DNA from: Kribbella sandramycini
GTDB taxonomy: Bacteria; Actinomycetota; Actinomycetes; Propionibacteriales; Kribbellaceae
NCBI RefSeq assembly: GCF_013131805.1
Contig: NZ_JABJRC010000002.1
Location: forward strand, 1 to 64,000
Direction: 5' to 3'
DNA: 64,000 bases
The notes below the pieces were generated by a model. It was given only the letters and a program-made list of their open reading frames with translations, was not told the DNA's origin and made no database searches. The position numbers were made by a program, and so were the translations under genes. Shown here piece after piece: positions 45,967 to 54,592 of the stretch. Within the stretch, counting starts at the first letter, position 1. Every line of letters begins with the position of its first letter.

Positions 45967-46020
45967 GTCTGCTAATCTGTTCTTAGTTGCTCCTTCGGGG
46001 GCAACTTTTTTTATGCAGAC
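45967..46020. promoter_or_regulatory. Nested hairpin leader/operator of the helR gene
   Basis: An inner stem GTTGCTCC-TTCG-GGGGCAAC (45986-46005, one wobble) is flanked by an outer pair GTCTGC (45967-45972) and GCAGAC (46015-46020). On the + strand it is followed by seven T (46006-46012), so it looks like an intrinsic terminator reading away from helR; on the minus strand it is a leader hairpin 30-80 bases before the start. AGTTGC-N-GCAACT is also a MarR-type operator shape. Confidence 0.55.
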
Positions 46021-46051
46021 AGAAATGCCCAACGATAACTGTTCCCGAGGG

Positions 46052-47080
46052 TTATTCGCAAGGAATTGCGGCGGCCGAGCCGCGGACGATCAGCGTGGTG
46101 GCCAGTTCGACGTGGTGGGAGTCGACTGTTTCGCCGGCCGCGAGGCGCAGGGCCGTTCGCAGGGCGACGGCGCCCATCTCGCGCAGCGGCTGTTTGACTG
46201 TCGTCAGCGGCGGTGACGCCAGCCGCGCGACCTGAGTGTCGTCGAAGCCGACGACGCTGAGGTCCTCGGGGACGCGCAGGCCGCGCGCCCGGGCCGCCTC
46301 CAGGACGCCGAGCGCCACCTCGTCGCTGCCGGCGAAGATCGCGGTCGGGCGATCGGGGAGATCGAGCAGCGCGGAGCCGCCGGCGACGCCGTCGTCGTAC
46401 AGGAACTCGCTCAACCGGACGTACTGCTTGGGGACGGCGGCGCCGGCGGCGTCCATCGCGCTGCGGAAGCCGCTCATCCGGGCCTGGTTGCAGCCTGAGG
46501 TCGGCGGGCCGCCGAGGTAGCCGATCCGGCGGTGGCCGAGCTCGAGCAGGTGCTGGGTGGCGGCCATCCCGCCGGCGAAGTTCGTCGAGCCGACGCTGGT
46601 CACGTCGGGCTCGGGGATGTTGGCCGGATCGATGACCACCAAGGGCAGCCGGGCCCGGGACAGGGCGGCGAGATCGGCGTCGGTCAGCTCGCTGGTGATG
46701 CCGATCGCGGCGCGGCGGCCGCCGGCGATCAGCTCGCGGATCCAGCGGCTGGCGCGACCGGCCGGGCCGTTCGGGTGCCGCGGGTGCGCGTTGAGGACGA
46801 CGTCCACCTCGGCGTCCTGGCCGGCGGCGACGACGCCCTGGATCACCTCGACGGAGTAGCTGCTCAGGAAGCCCTGGTAGAAGAGCTCGACCGTCGGGCG
46901 GCTGACGGGCTCGGGGCGGCGGCCGACGTACCCGTGCTGGGTGAGCACCTCCTGGACGCGGGCGCGGGTGCTGGAGGAGACGTCGCTGCGGCCGTTGAGC
47001 ACCTTCGACACGGTGGCGATCGAGACCCCGGCGGTGGTCGCGACCGTGGCCAGGGTGACCGCTCCTCGGGGACGTGGCAT
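46052..47080 (-). CDS. LacI family transcriptional regulator
   Basis: 342 residues from the ATG at 47080 (AAGGAGGAGA upstream). The N-terminal HTH VTLATVATTAGVSIATVSKVLNG and hinge are standard, followed by the periplasmic-binding-protein-like sugar domain (PDVTSVGSTNFAGGMAATQHL, GHRRIGYLGGP, FAGSDEVALGVLEAARARG). It is divergent from the CUT1 sugar importer and should repress it, lifted by a sugar. A matching palindromic operator lies between them (47112-47125). Confidence 0.94.
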   Translation of the reverse strand: MPRPRGAVTLATVATTAGVSIATVSKVLNGRSDVSSSTRARVQEVLTQHGYVGRRPEPVSRPTVELFYQGFLSSYSVEVIQGVVAAGQDAEVDVVLNAHPRHPNGPAGRASRWIRELIAGGRRAAIGITSELTDADLAALSRARLPLVVIDPANIPEPDVTSVGSTNFAGGMAATQHLLELGHRRIGYLGGPPTSGCNQARMSGFRSAMDAAGAAVPKQYVRLSEFLYDDGVAGGSALLDLPDRPTAIFAGSDEVALGVLEAARARGLRVPEDLSVVGFDDTQVARLASPPLTTVKQPLREMGAVALRTALRLAAGETVDSHHVELATTLIVRGSAAAIPCE

Positions 47081-47111
47081 CGGTCTCCTCCTTTCGTGGA
47101 TGCGCTGATTA

Positions 47112-47125
47112 TCGAAACTTTTCGA
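47112..47125. promoter_or_regulatory. LacI operator between lacI-type gene and sugar importer
   Basis: TCGAAACTTTTCGA: perfect 6-bp arms around a CT centre, the CGAAA-N2-TTTCG shape recognised by many actinobacterial LacI repressors. A further pair of CGAAAC half-sites lies at 47222-47227 and 47236-47241, over the importer promoter. Confidence 0.7.
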
Positions 47126-47205
47126 GATTCTTGGCAAGTCGACGCGCTGCTCAAAGGCCTTCTGGGTAAGGCGTATGTGGCGGTCAATTGAAATCTGTCG
47201 ACGTC

Positions 47206-47234
47206 TTGACAGTGATAGCACCGAAACCTACGTT
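47206..47234 (+). promoter_or_regulatory. Promoter of the CUT1 sugar importer
   Basis: TTGACA (47206-47211), 17-base spacer, TACGTT (47229-47234), with a perfect -35. Transcription would start near 47241. Confidence 0.7.
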
Positions 47235-47265
47235 ACGAAACACCTTCATGGAGACGGAGATCACT

Positions 47266-48600
47266 GTGGATCCCATGACGACATCCCGGCGGACGTTTCT
47301 GAGCCTGGCCGGAGCCGGCGCGCTCGCGGCCTGCGGCACCTCCGGACCGAAGAGCACCTCCGGCGCGACCGGGGCGGGCGACGGAGCGACGTACTGGTAC
47401 CTCACCGGGCAGCCCCAGCAGGGGATCCGGGCGGATCAGGTCAAGCGGTTCAACGACGCGAACCCGGGCGCGAAGCTGGCGACGACCGAGTTCCAGAACG
47501 ATGCGTTCAAGCAGAAGATCAAGACCGCGATCGGCGCGGGGCAAGGGCCGACGCTGATCTGGGGCTGGGGCGGCGGCGGGCTGAAGAGCTACGTGGACGC
47601 CGGGCAGGTGGCGGAGCTGACCGGGTTCTTCGCCGAGAACGCGGCGCTGAAGGAGTCGATCTTCCCGTCGGCGTTCGGCGCGGCCACCGTCGGCGGGAAG
47701 ATCTACGCGATGCCGGTGGAGACCACGACGCCGATCGTGCTGTTCTACGACAAGCGCGCGTTCGAGAAGATCGGGGCGCAGCCGCCGCAGTCGTGGGGTG
47801 ACATCCTCGATCTGGTGCCGAAGTTCAACGGCGCCGGGATCGCGCCGTTCTCGCTCGGCGGGCAGTCGCGGTGGACCAACATGATGTGGCTGGAGTTCCT
47901 GTTCGACCGGATCGGCGGCAGCTCGGTCTTCCAGGCGATCTTCGAGCAGACGCCGGGCAGCTGGTCGGATCCGGCCGCGCTGAAGGCGCTCGGCGAGCTG
48001 CAGAATCTGATCAAGGCCGGCGGGTTCATCAAGGGTTTCTCGTCGATCACCGCCGACTCCAACGCCGACCAGGCGCTGCTGTTCACCGGTAAGGCGGCGA
48101 TGATGCTGCACGGCTCGTGGACGTACGGGAACATGAAGTCGTCGGGCGGCGATTTCGTCACCGGCGGCCATCTGGGCTATCTGAACTTTCCTGGCGTCGA
48201 CGGCGGCAAGGGCGACCCGACCGACACCGTCGGCAACCCCGGCCAGTACCTCTCGATCTCCTCGAAGGCGAGTGCCGCCGACCAGGAGACCGCCAGGAAG
48301 TTCCTCGCCACCGGCACCCTGGACGACGCCTCCGTCGACGCGTGGGTCGCCTCCGGCAACATCGCCGTCGCCAAGTCCGCCAAGGACAAACTCGCCGCGA
48401 TCACCGACCAGCACGACTCCGCCTGGCTCAACTTCGTCTACAACACCGCCGCCGGCGCCAAGAACTTCACCCAGTCCTGGGACCAGGCCCTCAGCCCCAC
48501 CCAAGCCGAAACCCTCCTCGACAACATCGCCAAACTCTTCCAGCTCTCCATCGCCCCCCAACAGTTCGCCGACGCCATGAACGCGGTGATCGGCAAGTGA
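47266..48600 (+). CDS. Sugar ABC transporter substrate-binding lipoprotein (CUT1)
   Basis: 444 residues from GTG 47266, 5 bases after GGAGA; ATG 47275 and ATG 47248 are alternatives, the latter nearly leaderless. Signal: TTSRRTFLSLAGAGALAAC with twin Arg and a lipobox Cys. Mature SBP_bac_1 fold: VKRFNDANPGAKL, PTLIWGWGGGGLKSYVDAGQVAELT, VETTTPIVLFYDK, and FTGKAAMMLHGSWTYG. It captures an oligosaccharide outside the membrane. The 3' 300 bases are strongly C-rich. The permeases start 236 bases later after a strong hairpin. Confidence 0.94.
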   Translation: MDPMTTSRRTFLSLAGAGALAACGTSGPKSTSGATGAGDGATYWYLTGQPQQGIRADQVKRFNDANPGAKLATTEFQNDAFKQKIKTAIGAGQGPTLIWGWGGGGLKSYVDAGQVAELTGFFAENAALKESIFPSAFGAATVGGKIYAMPVETTTPIVLFYDKRAFEKIGAQPPQSWGDILDLVPKFNGAGIAPFSLGGQSRWTNMMWLEFLFDRIGGSSVFQAIFEQTPGSWSDPAALKALGELQNLIKAGGFIKGFSSITADSNADQALLFTGKAAMMLHGSWTYGNMKSSGGDFVTGGHLGYLNFPGVDGGKGDPTDTVGNPGQYLSISSKASAADQETARKFLATGTLDDASVDAWVASGNIAVAKSAKDKLAAITDQHDSAWLNFVYNTAAGAKNFTQSWDQALSPTQAETLLDNIAKLFQLSIAPQQFADAMNAVIGK

Positions 48601-48742
48601 AACCCCCACCCGCCCAACAGTTGCCGGCAGCAACAACAGCCGAGAGCTCCCAGCGCACAACCACATCCCCCGAACGCAGCCCACAGGCAGCGCCAACCCC
48701 CGGAGACCGGCCGCGGGCGGCAGCCGGCCTCCGGCCACCCCA

Positions 48743-48774
48743 GGCGGGCGGCCCAGGCCGACGGGCCGCCCGCC
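48743..48774 (+). other. Intergenic hairpin between binding protein and permease genes
   Basis: Perfect 12-bp arms GGCGGGCGGCCC / GGGCCGCCCGCC with an 8-base loop. Such structures after a binding-protein gene commonly protect its mRNA or partly terminate, so that binding protein is made in excess over permease. Confidence 0.7.
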
Positions 48775-48835
48775 ACCCCTTCTTCATCCGCCACACCCCA
48801 GCTGTCGCGGGGTTTGCGGGTGGTGCTGGTGTGGG

Positions 48836-49819
48836 GTGGGTGGGGGAGTGGTAGCGCGGGTGGGGGAACTTCGGGCTGACCCGGCGGGTGGTGCCGGCCA
48901 AGCGGCTGCCCGCCGGGTCGCAGGATCCGCCGGGCGCGGCGTGGACGGGGTGGGGCGGAGCGGGGCGGTTGGGTGGATGGTCGTGCCGGCGTTGGTGATG
49001 TTTGTGGTGTTCGGGGTCGTGCCGCTGGTGGGCGTGCTGGTCCTGAGCTTCACCCAGTGGGACGGCCTCGGGGCGATCCGGCCGGCGGGGGTGGCGAACT
49101 GGCGGGTGGTGTTGGGGGATCCGGGGTTGCCGCACGCGGTGGGGGTGACGTTTGCGGTGATGGGGTTGTCGTGGGCGGTGCAGACGCCGGTGAGTTTGCT
49201 GATCGGGACGTTCCTGGCGGGGCGGCAGCGGTATCGGGGGCTGCTGGCGGTGTTGTACTTCGTGCCGTTGCTGCTGAGCTCGGCGGCGATCGCGATCACG
49301 TACAAGGCGCTGCTGGATCCGAACTTCGGGCTCGGGGCGGGGCTGAAGATCGGGTTCTTGACGCAGGACTGGCTGGGGCGGGGCGGGCTCGCGCTGGGGG
49401 TGGTGATCTTCGTGGTGTCGTGGCAGTTCATCCCGTTCCACTCGCTGATCTACCAGGGCGGCGTCCGGCAGATCCCGACCTCGATGTACGAGGCGGCGGC
49501 GATCGACGGCGCCGGACGGGTGCGGCAGTTCTTCAGCATCACGGTCCCGCAGCTGAAGTACACGATCATCACGTCGTCGACGCTGATGGCGGTCGGCTCG
49601 CTGACGTTCTTCGACCTGATCTTCGTGCTGACCGCGGGCGGTCCCGGTGACGCGACCCGGGTGCTCGCGCTGGACATGTACAAACGCGGCTTCCAGGCGA
49701 ATCTGATGGGCCCGGCCAGTGTGATCGCCGTCCTGCTGGTGCTGCTCGGTCTCGCGCTGGCGCTGCTCCTGCGCCGCCTCGGCGGCAGTACGACGGCCAG
49801 TCAGCAGGAGGGAGCCTGA
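48836..49819 (+). CDS. Sugar ABC transporter permease (CUT1, MalF/UgpA-like)
   Basis: Up to 327 residues from GTG 48836; a GTG a few codons downstream (48848) is equally possible because no clear Shine-Dalgarno is seen. Six transmembrane helices (first: VGWMVVPALVMFVVFGVVPLVGVLVL). EAA loop YEAAAIDGAGRVRQFFSITVPQL. Pairs with the permease at 49819 (TGATG overlap). The first 250 bases are strongly G-rich on the sense strand. No ATPase gene follows, so a shared MsiK-type ATPase is expected. Confidence 0.92.
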   Translation: MGGGVVARVGELRADPAGGAGQAAARRVAGSAGRGVDGVGRSGAVGWMVVPALVMFVVFGVVPLVGVLVLSFTQWDGLGAIRPAGVANWRVVLGDPGLPHAVGVTFAVMGLSWAVQTPVSLLIGTFLAGRQRYRGLLAVLYFVPLLLSSAAIAITYKALLDPNFGLGAGLKIGFLTQDWLGRGGLALGVVIFVVSWQFIPFHSLIYQGGVRQIPTSMYEAAAIDGAGRVRQFFSITVPQLKYTIITSSTLMAVGSLTFFDLIFVLTAGGPGDATRVLALDMYKRGFQANLMGPASVIAVLLVLLGLALALLLRRLGGSTTASQQEGA

Positions 49820-50646
49820 TGCGCGGACTCCGGCGGCTCAACTGGCTGGGCGGATCGGCCGGCTGGCTGTGGCTGATCATCGTGATGGTCCCGCTGTACT
49901 GGATCGTCGTCACCAGCTTCAAGGACCAGACGGCGTACTTCGCCCAGAACCCGTTCGCCCTGCCCACCGAGCCGACGCTGGCCAACTACCAGCTGGTCAT
50001 CCAGTCGGACTTCCCGCGGTACTTCGTGAACAGCGTGATCGTGACGGCCGGCACGATCGTCCCCGCGGTGACGATCGCGTTCATGGCGGCGTACGCGATC
50101 GTGCGCGGCGCCGGCAGCCGCTTCCTCGCCGGGGCGAACGGGTTGTTCCTGATGGGCCTGGCGATCCCGCTACAGGCCACGATCATCCCGGTCTACCTGC
50201 TGATCATCCGGATGCGGCTGTACGACAGCCTGCTCGCGATCATCCTGCCGTCGATCGCGTTCGCGATCCCGCTCTCGGTGCTCGTCCTGACGAACTTCAT
50301 CCGGGACGTGCCGAAGGAGCTCTTCGAGTCGATGCGCGTGGACGGCGCGACCGAGTGGGGCATGCTACGCACACTCGCCCTCCCGCTCACCCGGCCCGCA
50401 CTTGTCACCGTCGCGATCTACAACGGCCTCGGCGTCTGGAACGGCTTCCTGCTCCCGCTGATCCTGACCCAGAGCCCCACCCAACGCACGCTTCCGCTGG
50501 CCCTGTGGACCTTCCAGGGCCAATACAGCGTCAACGTCCCCGCCGTCCTCGCCTCGGTCGTGCTCACCACGCTCCCGATCGTCATCCTGTACGCCGTCGG
50601 CCGCCGCCAGCTCCTCAGCGGACTCACCGCCGGCTTCAGCCGCTGA
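49819..50646 (+). CDS. Sugar ABC transporter permease (CUT1, MalG/UgpE-like)
   Basis: 275 residues; ATG overlaps the preceding stop by one base. Six helices, EAA loop FESMRVDGATEWGMLRTLALPLTRPAL, and the MalG-type C-terminus. Partner of the upstream permease for oligosaccharide import. Its 3' end is C-rich and overlaps the convergent MFS gene by 11 bases. Confidence 0.95.
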   Translation: MRGLRRLNWLGGSAGWLWLIIVMVPLYWIVVTSFKDQTAYFAQNPFALPTEPTLANYQLVIQSDFPRYFVNSVIVTAGTIVPAVTIAFMAAYAIVRGAGSRFLAGANGLFLMGLAIPLQATIIPVYLLIIRMRLYDSLLAIILPSIAFAIPLSVLVLTNFIRDVPKELFESMRVDGATEWGMLRTLALPLTRPALVTVAIYNGLGVWNGFLLPLILTQSPTQRTLPLALWTFQGQYSVNVPAVLASVVLTTLPIVILYAVGRRQLLSGLTAGFSR

Positions 50647-51832
50647 CTGGGCACATGATTCGACGTAGTGGGCGGGTGAGTAGGAGCGAGCTCAGGAGAG
50701 AGGCGATCGCGAAGGTGGCGATGGCGACGGGCGGAGTGGTGAGGTCGGCGAGGGCGCCGGCGAGGAGGGCGGAGATGCCGAAGGTGGTCATTCGGAGGGC
50801 GGATTCGACGCCGAGGACTTGGCCGCGTTCTTCGCGGGGTGTGCGGTCGACTAAGGCCTCCTGGTGGGCGAGGGAGGCCGCGTAGCCCGCGCCGCCGACT
50901 GCGACCAGAGTTGCGAGTACGGCGAGCGGTAGGTCGAAGGCGAAGGCTGTGAAGGGGAGGGCGAGGACAAGGCGCAGCCATTGGCTGGTGGTGCGGCGTT
51001 GCGAGCGGTTGAGGAAGCGGCCGACGACCAGGTCGCCGCCGAGCATGCCGGCGGCTGTGGCAGCGAGGAGCCAGCCGGCGTCGGCACCGGCGTACGGGAC
51101 GAAGAGGGCTTCGCAGCCGACGACGAGTCCGGTGGGGATGGTCAGGGCGAGCAGCAGCGGCCTGGTCTCGGTTTGGGCGAGGAGGCGGCGGTTGCCTCGC
51201 CAGGTCTCGGTCAGGCCGGTACGGGCGATGCGGCGGGGCGCGCGGTTGCGCAGACCGAACCGGATCACCGGGATGGCCAGCGCCGAGCAACCGGTCGCCA
51301 GCCAGAGCACAGTCGAGGGACTCATTGCCTGCAGCAACAACCCGGCCAGGCCGAACCCGGCGATCTGCATCGCGCCGGCCGACAGATTCATCGCCGATCG
51401 CCCGAGCACGAACTGATCCGGGTGGACGACGTCGTTCAGCAGCCCCCAGCGGACGCCGGCGCCGATCGACAACCCGTACGCGACGACGAGCGCGAGGACG
51501 AGCCGGGCCCCGGCCGACAGTTCCACAGCAGCCTGAATGCCGACGGCCACGGTCGACAGGGTCGCCAGCGCGATCAGCAACGGCCGAGGCCGCGCCGTGT
51601 CGGCGGCCGACATCAGCGTCGAGACCCCGAGCACCTGCGCCAGCGACGGGCCGAACATGACCAAGGCGGTCAGCAGGGCCGACCCGGTCGCGGCGTCCAC
51701 GATCAGCGCGAGCGTCAGGCTGGTCATGGTCGCGGCGGCGTTCCCGAGCGCATTCCCGACCCACAGACTGCGGAACTCGGCGTTGGCGAAGATCTGCCGG
51801 TAGGTGGCCGCCGGCGCGGTGCTGAGACTCAT
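50636..51832 (-). CDS. MFS transporter
   Basis: 398 residues from the ATG at 51832 (GGAGGG upstream; the open frame continues but only as a shadow). About 12 hydrophobic helices; N-terminal FANAEFRSLWVGNALGNAAATMTSLTLALIV and the cytoplasmic motif-A-like QEALVDRTPREERGQVLGVESA in the second half fit a drug or metabolite exporter. Divergent from an ArsR-like regulator 61 bases away, probably its controller. Overlaps the convergent permease gene by 11 bases. Confidence 0.92.
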   Translation of the reverse strand: MSLSTAPAATYRQIFANAEFRSLWVGNALGNAAATMTSLTLALIVDAATGSALLTALVMFGPSLAQVLGVSTLMSAADTARPRPLLIALATLSTVAVGIQAAVELSAGARLVLALVVAYGLSIGAGVRWGLLNDVVHPDQFVLGRSAMNLSAGAMQIAGFGLAGLLLQAMSPSTVLWLATGCSALAIPVIRFGLRNRAPRRIARTGLTETWRGNRRLLAQTETRPLLLALTIPTGLVVGCEALFVPYAGADAGWLLAATAAGMLGGDLVVGRFLNRSQRRTTSQWLRLVLALPFTAFAFDLPLAVLATLVAVGGAGYAASLAHQEALVDRTPREERGQVLGVESALRMTTFGISALLAGALADLTTPPVAIATFAIASLLSSLLLTRPLRRIMCPVSG

Positions 51833-51893
51833 ACCGGCAAACCCTCCCCGGTGCCCTCGTGACGACGTAGAGTTTCGGGTGGAGGCGAAACCA

Positions 51894-52850
51894 ATGTCCG
51901 AGTTTCTCGTCGATGCCGACACCCTCGCCAGGGCCCGGTTCGGTCTGTCCCAGGTCACCGAGACGGTGGCGGCGCTGAAGCTGCTGCTGCAGCCGGTCGA
52001 CCCGTGGTTCCGGAGCTGGAAGGACACGCACGTCACCGCGTTCGAGGAGCGGCTCGCCGCCGAGCCTGTCTGGGCCGCGGTCATCGACAGCGCCTTCGGA
52101 CGCCGCTGGACCGCCGACTTCCTCACTCAGCCGCCCCTGGAGCCGGGTCTCGCCTTCGCCGCCGAGCTCACCCAACTCACCGAACTCGACGACGACCGAA
52201 TCCGCGCCGACCTGAGCGTCGTCCGGACGCCGTTACCGCCGCTCCTCCTCACGACGAGCGGCCTCTCCGCCGGCGTCGGCGAACTGCTGACCTGGGTCTG
52301 GACGCACACCGTCGAGCCCGACTGGCCGCGCCGCCGTCGCGTCCTCCAGGCGGACGTCGTCTCCCGGACGGCGAAGCTCAGCGAGCAGGGCTGGGCCGGC
52401 GTCCTGAGTGGCCTCGGCCCGGATGTGCGCTGGATCGGCGACGGCCGGATCCAGGTGAACAGCTCCGACTTCCCGATCACCGACGTCCGCGGCCAGGACC
52501 TGATGTTCATCGCCGCCCACACCCAACGGGTGAACGTCAGTTGGCGGCTCCCGGATCGCTTCGCGCTCACCTACCCGGTCACCGGCATCTTCGCGGGCAC
52601 CGACGTACCGGCCGAGCCATTGGTCGACCTGCTCGGCCGTAACCGGGCTCGCATCCTCACCGCGGCCGCAGAGCCGGTCAGCACCACCGCCCTGGTCGCT
52701 GCGACCGGTCTGGCGCTGGCCACGGTTTCTGACCATCTGCGAGTGCTCACCGCGGCCGGGCTGCTCGAACGTCGCCGCTCCGGCCGGTCGGTCCTCTACT
52801 GGCAGTCCGACACCGGCAGCCGGGTGTCGCGAGGGATAGTGGGCGTATGA
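51894..52850 (+). CDS. ArsR-like winged-helix regulator with DUF5937-type N-terminal domain
   Basis: 318 residues from ATG 51894 (GGAGG 8 bases upstream). The first 220 residues form a domain common in actinobacterial ArsR-like regulators (FGLSQVTETVAALKLLL, PWFRSWKDTHVTAFEERL). The C-terminal ArsR HTH reads RARILTAAAEPVSTTALVAATGLALATVSDHLRVLTAAGLLERRRSGRSVLYW as one continuous segment. No metal-binding CxC is visible. It is divergent from the MFS gene and overlaps the CPBP protease gene (ATGA at 52847). Confidence 0.9.
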   Translation: MSEFLVDADTLARARFGLSQVTETVAALKLLLQPVDPWFRSWKDTHVTAFEERLAAEPVWAAVIDSAFGRRWTADFLTQPPLEPGLAFAAELTQLTELDDDRIRADLSVVRTPLPPLLLTTSGLSAGVGELLTWVWTHTVEPDWPRRRRVLQADVVSRTAKLSEQGWAGVLSGLGPDVRWIGDGRIQVNSSDFPITDVRGQDLMFIAAHTQRVNVSWRLPDRFALTYPVTGIFAGTDVPAEPLVDLLGRNRARILTAAAEPVSTTALVAATGLALATVSDHLRVLTAAGLLERRRSGRSVLYWQSDTGSRVSRGIVGV

Positions 52851-53632
52851 CGGAAGCCGTGCGCGAGCCGGATGCGCAACTGGCGCCCCGCGGGGTGCTG
52901 AGCCGGGAAGTGTGGTTGGTGCTCGCCCTGTCGCTGGGGGCCTCCGGAGTCGCGGCGCTGATCTCGTTCGCGGGGGTGCTGACCGCGGAGAAGGCGATCA
53001 GCGGGCAGACGGCGGTGATCGTCGGCTCCCGCGCGCCGGGGCGACCGTGGCTCGACCTCGCGTGGCAGATCTTTGCGGTCGTGACCGCATTGGTGCCGGT
53101 CGTGCTGGTCGGTCACCTGCTGAAACGCGGCGGTGAGTCGCTGCGCACGCTTGGCTTCGATCTGCGCGATCGCCTGCGCGATCTGGGCCGCGGGACGGCG
53201 GTCGCGGCGGTGATCGGCGGCGCTGGGCTCGGCTTCTACCTGCTCGCCTATGCCTCCGGGATGAACCTGAGTGTGGACCCGGCGCAGCTGCCCGACCACT
53301 GGTGGCGGATCCCGATTCTGGTCGCGGTTGCGGTGCAGAACGCCGTCCTGGAGGAAGTCGTCGTGCTCGCCTACCTGAACCGGCGGCTGGATCAGCTGGG
53401 CTGGTCGGTCGGGCGGAGCACGGTGACGAGCGCGCTGGTCCGCGGCTCGTACCACCTCTACCAGGGGATCGGCGGCTTCGCGGGCAACGTGATCATGGGG
53501 GTCATTTTCTGTTACCTGTACCGGCGCTGGGGCCGGGTGATGCCGTTGGTGGTCGCGCACACGGTGATCGACATCGTCGCGCTGGTCGGCGCGACGTATC
53601 TGATCGGAAAGGTCGGCTGGTTACCGGGCTGA
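52847..53632 (+). CDS. CPBP family intramembrane glutamic endopeptidase
   Basis: 261 residues with about seven hydrophobic segments. CPBP (Rce1/ABI) motifs: Glu-Glu in NAVLEEVVVLAYLNRRL, then His in LVRGSYHLYQGIGGF, and His in PLVVAHTVIDIVAL. Members cleave within membranes or protect against bacteriocins; the substrate is unknown. Coupled to the ArsR-like gene by a 4-base overlap. Confidence 0.92.
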   Translation: MTEAVREPDAQLAPRGVLSREVWLVLALSLGASGVAALISFAGVLTAEKAISGQTAVIVGSRAPGRPWLDLAWQIFAVVTALVPVVLVGHLLKRGGESLRTLGFDLRDRLRDLGRGTAVAAVIGGAGLGFYLLAYASGMNLSVDPAQLPDHWWRIPILVAVAVQNAVLEEVVVLAYLNRRLDQLGWSVGRSTVTSALVRGSYHLYQGIGGFAGNVIMGVIFCYLYRRWGRVMPLVVAHTVIDIVALVGATYLIGKVGWLPG

Positions 53633-53662
53633 GCACGTAACCGATCGCGGTTCGGCGGGGTT

Positions 53663-53959
53663 GTGTCTGACGTGACTGTCAACGGGGAAATCATCATCGA
53701 GACCAGCGACCCACCCACGATCGACGCCGGCCTGGCGTCTGCGGCCCTGGCCGTTTTCGCGCATCGGCACGAGGTCGTCCATCTGCTCTACGCGGCCACC
53801 GACGAGCCGGACGCCCTGGCCCGGATCGGCGATCTGCTCAAGGTCGACGAATCCACCATCGCCCGGGTGCTCGACCAGCCGCTGCGCTGGATGCTCCCGC
53901 AGTTCCGCGACGAGCTGGAGACGATCTCGGCGCTGCCCGTGCACCCCGCTGTCGACTAA
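53663..53959 (+). CDS. Small protein resembling a DNA gyrase A segment
   Basis: 98 residues from GTG 53663. Residues about 27-90 (ALAVFAHRHEVVHLLYAATDEPDALARIGDLLKVDESTIARVLDQPLRW is one stretch) follow the pattern of the GyrA coiled-coil/tower helix region, where a helix ends and an ILD-x-x-L motif follows. It lacks the rest of gyrase and any active-site Tyr in context. The homology is an inference from the pattern; if wrong it is simply an unknown small acidic protein. Confidence 0.55.
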   Translation: MSDVTVNGEIIIETSDPPTIDAGLASAALAVFAHRHEVVHLLYAATDEPDALARIGDLLKVDESTIARVLDQPLRWMLPQFRDELETISALPVHPAVD

Positions 53960-53968
53960 TCTGCCGGG

Positions 53969-54520
53969 GTGCAGGCTTACACGAGCAACCTGATCGAGAT
54001 CGCGGCCGAGCTGACCGCGGCGTACGTCGAGGTCTTCACCGCGCCGCCGTGGGGTCACCGCGATCCCGATCAGTTGCGCGCCGCCTTCCGGCAGCGGCTG
54101 GAAGGCGACGTGCGGCGGCCTGGGTTCCAGGCCTGGGTCGAGCGCGACGCCGCGGGCCGGATCGCCGGGTTCGTGACCGGGTGGACGACGCCCGCGCCGT
54201 TCCGGACCGATCGCGCGTACGGCGCCGTGCTGGAGCGGCTCGGCGCGCAGCAGGTCGAGGAGCACCTGGTCGGCGCATTCGAGATCGACGAGCTCGGCGT
54301 CCTGGAGTCGGCCCGCGGCACCGGTCTCGGCCGCCGCCTGCTCGCGACCGCGATCGCCGGCCATCCCCGCGCCTGGCTGCTGACCGCCGACCACGCGACC
54401 GACACGATCGCCTTCTACCGCCGCGTCGGCTGGGTTGAACCTCCGGTCAAGGGCGAGGAGACCGAGGTCGTGGTGTTCTTGGCACCCGGATCCGCGCCAC
54501 TCACCAGCTATGCGGAGTAG
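53969..54520 (+). CDS. GNAT family N-acetyltransferase
   Basis: 183 residues from GTG 53969, 9 bases after the small protein. Acetyl-CoA binding segment ESARGTGLGRRLLATAI and motif B TDTIAFYRRVGWV are clear; the N-terminal half (YVEVFTAPPWGHRDPDQLRAAF) is typical of the subfamily that acts on small molecules. Substrate unknown. Confidence 0.9.
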   Translation: MQAYTSNLIEIAAELTAAYVEVFTAPPWGHRDPDQLRAAFRQRLEGDVRRPGFQAWVERDAAGRIAGFVTGWTTPAPFRTDRAYGAVLERLGAQQVEEHLVGAFEIDELGVLESARGTGLGRRLLATAIAGHPRAWLLTADHATDTIAFYRRVGWVEPPVKGEETEVVVFLAPGSAPLTSYAE

Positions 54521-54592
54521 CGGCCCCCGCAGGCGGCGCTGAGCGCGACCGTGGGCCGCGCGGAGGAGTTGGTGAGTGGTGGCTGTCCGCCC

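Noticed and set aside
45986..46012. Simple intrinsic terminator for a + strand gene
   Set aside because: No + strand gene ends just upstream; the flanking genes both read leftward, so a leader or operator role fits better.
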